A stretch of DNA of 64,000 nt from Patiria miniata (taxonomy: Eukaryota; Echinodermata; Asteroidea; Valvatida; Asterinidae), in the NCBI RefSeq assembly GCF_015706575.1, contig NW_024037059.1, positions 9,957,730-10,021,729 of the forward strand. Direction: 5' to 3'. The position numbers and the translations under genes are program-made. The notes under the pieces are model-generated. The model made no database searches. It was given only the letters and a program-made list of their open reading frames with translations, and was not told the origin of the DNA. Shown here piece by piece: positions 57,982 to 64,000 of the stretch. Each line of letters starts with the position of its first letter. Positions within the stretch are counted from its first letter, which is position 1.

Positions 57982-58719
57982 CACTGTAAAAAAATTGCCC
58001 GTAATTTTACGGTAAAAGCAGTGTCAAACGGGTTGCCAACAAAAGACCGTAAAATTACGGTCAGTTACGGGTTTTGAAAAATGACGGTGACCGTAATTTT
58101 AACGCGAATTTCCCGTAAATTTGACGGCAATTTGCGTAATGTAATGGAATACAAAGTGGGTGGCGTCAGAGCTGAGTGTAGGGGTAGGGAGGGGGGTAGG
58201 TTCCAGTTACTGCAGCTGGGAGTGGGGTATGCATACGTTTTACAGCTTGTCTTTTACAGGCATAGTGGTTTTCAAATCACTTAATGTGAAATTATCTTTA
58301 AGTTGTAACATAACTTGCATCTGTAAGTTGTAATTTTCATTTACAACTTTTTACCGATCCCGCAGAAAGGGTCAACCTATTGCTGGTCAACACCGCAGAA
58401 TTAGCTGTTTGGCTCTCCAAATTCCGCAATATTAAAGCATTACGGCTTTCACAGTACAATGATCAGCACGTAGCGAACCTTGCGTGAGTGCACACGAATC
58501 ACAGCTTTAAAAACTAGGCGGTTGTGAGGGTTTGAAAGGGGAGGGGTTTTGAAAAGTTACGAATACAAAGCATTGTGAATCCCAGCCTGCGTCAGGTCAC
58601 CAAGTTTTACGGGAAATGCACGTAGCACGTTCTTTCTTGTGACGGTTCGAGCAATAACGGTAATAAACCGTAAACAATGCGGGAAAAGGACAGTGTTTTT
58701 ACGGGTTTTGTTTACAGTG
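57982..58719. mobile_element. TA-flanked MITE abutting the GPCR stop codon
   Basis: Ends CACTGTAAA and TTTACAGTG are flanked by TA (57980-57981 and 58720-58721), as in Tc1/mariner-type insertions. The left part has repeated CCGTAATTTTACGG-like segments (about 57998-58125), and the right part CGGTAATAAACCGTAAA and ACGGGTTTTG. It begins five bases after the TGA. It contains AATAAA at 58662-58667, the first canonical poly(A) signal I see after the stop, so it may supply the 3' end of the GPCR mRNA. Confidence 0.65.
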
Positions 58720-58721
58720 TA

Positions 58722-59118
58722 TGCTTAGATTGTACAACATCAGCGACGTTTTGGAGCGGTATTAAAAATGAAAATATACTTGAATGTCATAGCCCGTCTT
58801 AACTTTTGATCTCAACACAATACAATTTCGTACCTGAAATAATCGGCGAGAAACTGCGGTCTTCCTTAAAAGGATAACCTAGTTGTTGATTCGGTGATCT
58901 TACGGACACTTGAACTTAAAATTCTGATTATAGCCTCTTGGGAGTTTGTACCGCCGCGTCCATTTTCAGTGAAGATTTGCAGACTCTGAAGTAATTCACC
59001 CTTCACTCCTCTTCCGAACAAATCCTGCGTCTATATCTAGGATGTTAACTTTGGATACATATCGATTTGGTTGCCCGGAGATTCTATGGGGATGTTTTAA
59101 TACAACTGAAGATGATGA
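58722..59118. other. Unassigned DNA
   Basis: No feature is recognised. Confidence 0.35.
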
Positions 59119-59735
59119 TCTGGGTCACAGCCCGATAGTCCGAAGGTTCTTTAGTCCGAAGGGTCATTAGTCCGAAGGTTCGTTATTCCGAAGGTTCAAT
59201 AGTCCGAAGGTTCGATAGTCAGAAGGGCCCATTAGTCCGAAAACAGAAGAAGGTTAAATAGTCCGAAGGTTCGATAGTCCGAAAAAAGATAGGGTTCGAT
59301 AATTCGAATCGACAGTAAGGTCCGATAGTCCGAATGGACGATAAGGTTCGATAGTCCGCATGGACAATAAGGTTCGATAGTCCGAATTGACAATAGAACC
59401 TTGTTGTCGATTTGGACTATAGGACCTAGTTGTCGATTCGGACTATCAGACCTTATTGTGGATTCGGAATAATGAACCGTTGGACAAGTAAACTTTATTT
59501 TCGTTGGACTACTGAACCTTCGGACTAATTAACCTTATTCTAAATTCGGACTACCGAACCTTTGAACTAATGAACCTTCGGACTATTTCTTCAAATGTTC
59601 GGATTAACGAACCTTATTTCATTTTCGGACTAACAAACCCCCTCTTATGAAACTTTTGTGTATTCGGACTATCGAAACTTCGGACTAAAGAAGATCCGGA
59701 CTTTCGAACCTTCTGCCTTCGGGCGTACCCCGATG
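59119..59735. mobile_element. Foldback element with AGTCCGAAGGTTCGAT repeats
   Basis: The left arm (about 59134-59395) is a degenerate array of GGTTCGATAGTCCGAA, spaced 16-30 bp. The right arm (about 59396-59720) is the same array inverted (TTCGGACTATCGAACCTT). The switch of orientation is at about 59395, with almost no spacer. The outer ends GCCCGATAGTCCGAAGG and CCTTCTGCCTTCGGGC pair imperfectly. A frame at 59614-59808 (minus) is a repeat translation. Confidence 0.75.
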
Positions 59736-60761
59736 AACTGGGGGTCTGGACACTACGTAACACTAGGGGACGGTGTTCATGATTCAATGTGGGTGTTGCG
59801 CGGAACATTACATATACAAACAGTGCATGTAAGCGTTTGTACTGTTTGTTCTCCCGTTTTTCACAAGCATTTCAAAAGCACTTTGGACCATTGAAAACTT
59901 AAAAATTAACCTCAAATAAGGGTTTTTTTGTTTCTCACAACCACAATAAAATCTGAGGGGGGAGGGGAAATGATAAAATGGCCCTTACCCTGGTCAAAAC
60001 GTGTGTGGGGGATTTGTCCTCCCCATCACCCGGGATATACCCTCCTCATCACCGGGGATATATCATCCCCATCACCACGCCCATGGCACCGACCTCGCAG
60101 CATCTGAGATTGCATTATATACGGATGAAATTCACCGTGACAGAATGTAGAGCATTGCATTTGTATAGTTTCATGAATGGACCAAATCTGTTGTGTTTGG
60201 GCTGGGGGTTCTAGACTGGGATGTATTTTTTTCTTAAGTCGGAAGCCAAAAATGGAGTCAGTCGGAAATTAGAATCGTAGATATATAAATGGGACGCCCT
60301 TAGCCATGGGCTAAAAGATGGATTACGAATGAGTATATGTGATATGGAATTAATGCATGCTTAGAATAATCACGAATTAATCAATTAATAATTAATTGAA
60401 AATGCAGGAACATTCAGGTGTGGGAAAGCTAGAGAGGGCCAGTTCAATTGTCGAATTTGTGTAGTAAAAAAAAGAAGGTAAATGCATACGATTTACATTA
60501 CAGGGCAGGGGAGGTTTTTTTCCCATTATTTCCAAACAGTTATTGCGTCAGAGTGATAATAGTAAGCTGTCAACTGTGACTAAAAAAGCGTGAGTGTTCT
60601 CAAAAGGCACGAATTGCAGGCATATTGTGCCAGACTTTTTTTGTTTTCATTTTTTAAAGCACGATAGCATTTATGTTGTACTGGCTGGGTACACTTGAAA
60701 GATAAACCAAAAGAAATAGTTTGCAAGAAACTGTTAATATTCTTGACATTTAATCCAAAAA
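59736..60761. other. Unassigned DNA
   Basis: Contains a short GGGATATA/CATCACC repeat at about 60020-60080 and nothing else I recognise. Confidence 0.35.
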
Positions 60762-60868
60762 AAGAGATATCTCTATTAAGAAAAGAGATATTTCTGTTAG
60801 AAAAAGAGATATCTCTATTATGACAGGAATAGAGATATCTCTATTAATAATAGAGATATCTCTATTAG
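60762..60868. repeat. AGAGATATCTCT palindrome cluster
   Basis: Three perfect copies of AGAGATATCTCT (60763, about 60804 and about 60828), a fourth at about 60851 and one degenerate copy, spaced 17-24 bp, each followed by ATTA or GTTA. Confidence 0.8.
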
Positions 60869-62204
<1,336 letters not shown>

Positions 62205-63622
62205 TAGAATTCGCGTTTTTGGAGTTAGAAACGCAGAGTGATCAGACAGACAACTATTTCATGGACATTTCCCAGTTAAGTTGTGAAATATTTTTGTCAG
62301 AACAAAAAAACCCGAAAAATCAAGTCTTTCAAGACAGCAATTTCTTTTGTTTGAAAGGAAACTACATTTTTGTGAATAATAAATTACAAAATACATGTAT
62401 TTTTTTTTACACGTACGCAATATTTCCGGTTTGAAGACGTTTTTAGTTAAAATGTGCAAAAGGAATACTGATTTAGTTCAGAGATGATACATGTTCATCA
62501 TAAAATAAAAGAACATGTGAAAGTTATAGTGTTAAATGTGTGTATTAAAAGCACCTAACTTCCTGTTCGATTACGTCACAGCATTTGGAATCCCAAAGTC
62601 CACATTGTACCGGCTGTCATTATTTGTGCTACGAACCTACTCATTAGACACAGATCAAATAATGTATATCAATTTAAAAAAAAAAAGACACCTGATTATT
62701 TTCAATTTCTCTATACAATAATTTCGGTCTGATGATAGTCACGATTCTGGACCGAACGAACCATGGAAATTTATTAATATTTTGTTTAAAGTCAATCTCT
62801 ATTAGATATGCCGTTAGATGGCGCCCTTTCGGGTCATGACGTCATCATGTTGTTGTTTTATTTTGGCATTTTGTACTAAACACTGCCATAATTTGTTAGG
62901 CTGTAGTAAAATGCTTCCATTTCGATTGATATTATGTTTTCATGGCACTTCCGGTAACACCGGAGGTGAAGGTTAAGCGGGTTTGTGTTCGGGAATAAAA
63001 AATGTTGCTCAAGGCACCGTCTACTACAACCTCACGAAAAAAATGAACACGATACTCTATTAAGGTCAAAAGATAGAGTTCAAACTATTTGGTCAAATTC
63101 TGTCCTTAAATCGCTTGTAATTTGATACCCGATGACGCCATTATGACGTCACAAAATCTACTACATGTTTAAGTTCGTTTCGGGTTCACACAAGTTTTTA
63201 TTTTAGTACCACGTCAAACGTTAAAAAGAGATCTTGATTTCTTTTAGTTCGAGGCTAATTTCTACATTTTGAATTAATCTAACTTTGACCGTCCGGTAGC
63301 CCCGAAGAAGAGATCAGACTTTTTTTTACTTCAAAATGAAAATGTTTATCTAGGTACGATCCATCACATCACAAAGTTTTAACAGGGTTGCATAATTTGT
63401 TATTAAGTTATAAATGACAGATATTTTTCATATTTTCAACAAAATCGTTTGTAAATTGATACCTGATGATGACGTAATGACGTGACATGACGTCAGAGTA
63501 ATATGCACCACTCGGGATCAGGGTCGATACACATGCTGCAAGTTCGACGATCGCTCCATTAATCGTTTATGAGAAAACCCGTTATCAATTTTGTACCAAC
63601 GGGTTGTGCCCGATCACCTAAT
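62205..63622 (+). repeat. CRE-rich dispersed repeat, most diverged copy
   Basis: Starts AACTAGAATTCGCGTTT with the hairpin GCGTTT..AAACGC and a CAGAGTGATCAGAC block. It keeps the landmark order TTTCCGGTTTGAAGACG, CACCTAACTTCCTG, GGCGCCCTTTCGG, CACTTCCGGTAACACCGG, CGCTTGTAATTTGATACC, and the end GAGAAAACCCG..GGGTTGTGCCCGATCACC. Only three TGACGTCA remain (near 62837, 63145 and 63494), the others having mutated. It stands alone, showing that the unit also exists as a single dispersed element. Confidence 0.75.
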
Positions 63623-64000
63623 TATACTGTACATCACACACGATACTCTAAAATAGGGTACACGATATTATGATAGTGTTGAGACCGTCCCCTTCCGTCA
63701 TTAAGCCACAGTGTAACGTCGCCACTGCAATCAAAATACAACATGAGGCAAAATGGCAACCCTTCCCTCCCTTGAGTGTACAGTGTGTCCCAGATTTTTA
63801 TATGAAATATAGACATTAGTCACATTTACATGTGAATATGTTATGCATGTGAAATGTGTTTGTGTGTGATGGGCTACAGGTTCGTGGTCTCCCTCTCTCC
63901 AGTAATTTGCCAGCACAAGCTTATGTAATGCCGCAAAAAAGTGTACATTTCGATTTTATGGAGCTCTTATGTTTCTAGTCGTGGCTTTAAAATTTTTCAA
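63623..64000. other. Unassigned DNA to window end
   Basis: No feature is recognised. Confidence 0.35.

Overview
This is animal genomic DNA, most likely from a marine invertebrate. The evidence is one intron-less neuropeptide-type GPCR coding exon, several decayed LINEs, tRNA-derived SINEs, hAT- and Harbinger-like elements, and long poly-G tracts inside 'CAGTGGCGTAGCC' repeats. A deuterostome such as amphioxus, a hemichordate or an echinoderm is my guess; the sequence does not settle it. Nothing bacterial is present: no operons, ribosome binding sites or CRISPR arrays. Almost all short open frames in the window are chance frames or repeat translations.

Layout. 1-2.4 kb: a Harbinger-like MITE relic and a 960-bp foldback element with 21-bp repeats in both arms. 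2.4-7.5 kb: degenerate minisatellite, a small inverted repeat, and a CRE-rich dispersed repeat interrupted by a SINE. 7.5-12.9 kb: mostly unassigned, with a composite inverted SINE insertion. 13.0-17.9 kb: a deleted minus-strand CR1/L2-like LINE, a second Harbinger-like MITE, a 220-bp near-perfect palindrome, an L1/Tx1-like LINE fragment and a LINE 3' tail. 18.4-19.9 kb: a poly-G hAT-like element with a perfect 8-bp target duplication. 20.5-22.1 kb: Ty3/gypsy and LINE remnants. 22.1-27.4 kb: a 5.3-kb insertion bounded by an 11-bp direct repeat and carrying about four tandem ~1.45-kb units packed with TGACGTCA (CRE) and ACCGGAAGT (ETS-like) sites. 28.1-30.8 kb: a nested foldback element. 33.9-43.8 kb: at least five more inverted-repeat elements, including a 2.65-kb foldback with 30/31-bp repeats in higher-order order. 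44.1-48.5 kb: a near-full-length plus-strand LINE with frameshifted ORF1 and ORF2. 48.6-49.2 kb: a hAT-like MITE. 49.2-56.9 kb: largely unique DNA upstream of the only convincing host gene, a bombesin/endothelin-like GPCR at 56936-57976. A TA-flanked MITE starts five bases after its stop codon. 59.1-63.6 kb: another foldback, a (TA)n tract, and a third CRE-rich repeat copy.

The unifying theme is inverted-repeat architecture. I count about ten foldback or long-TIR elements. Three of them, with otherwise different arms, are each flanked by 6-bp direct repeats (GTTTAT, AGTAGG, ATGGAC). Two share the same outer termini but carry unrelated tandem repeats in their arms. The best candidates for something undescribed are this foldback group and the CRE/ETS-loaded repeat array.
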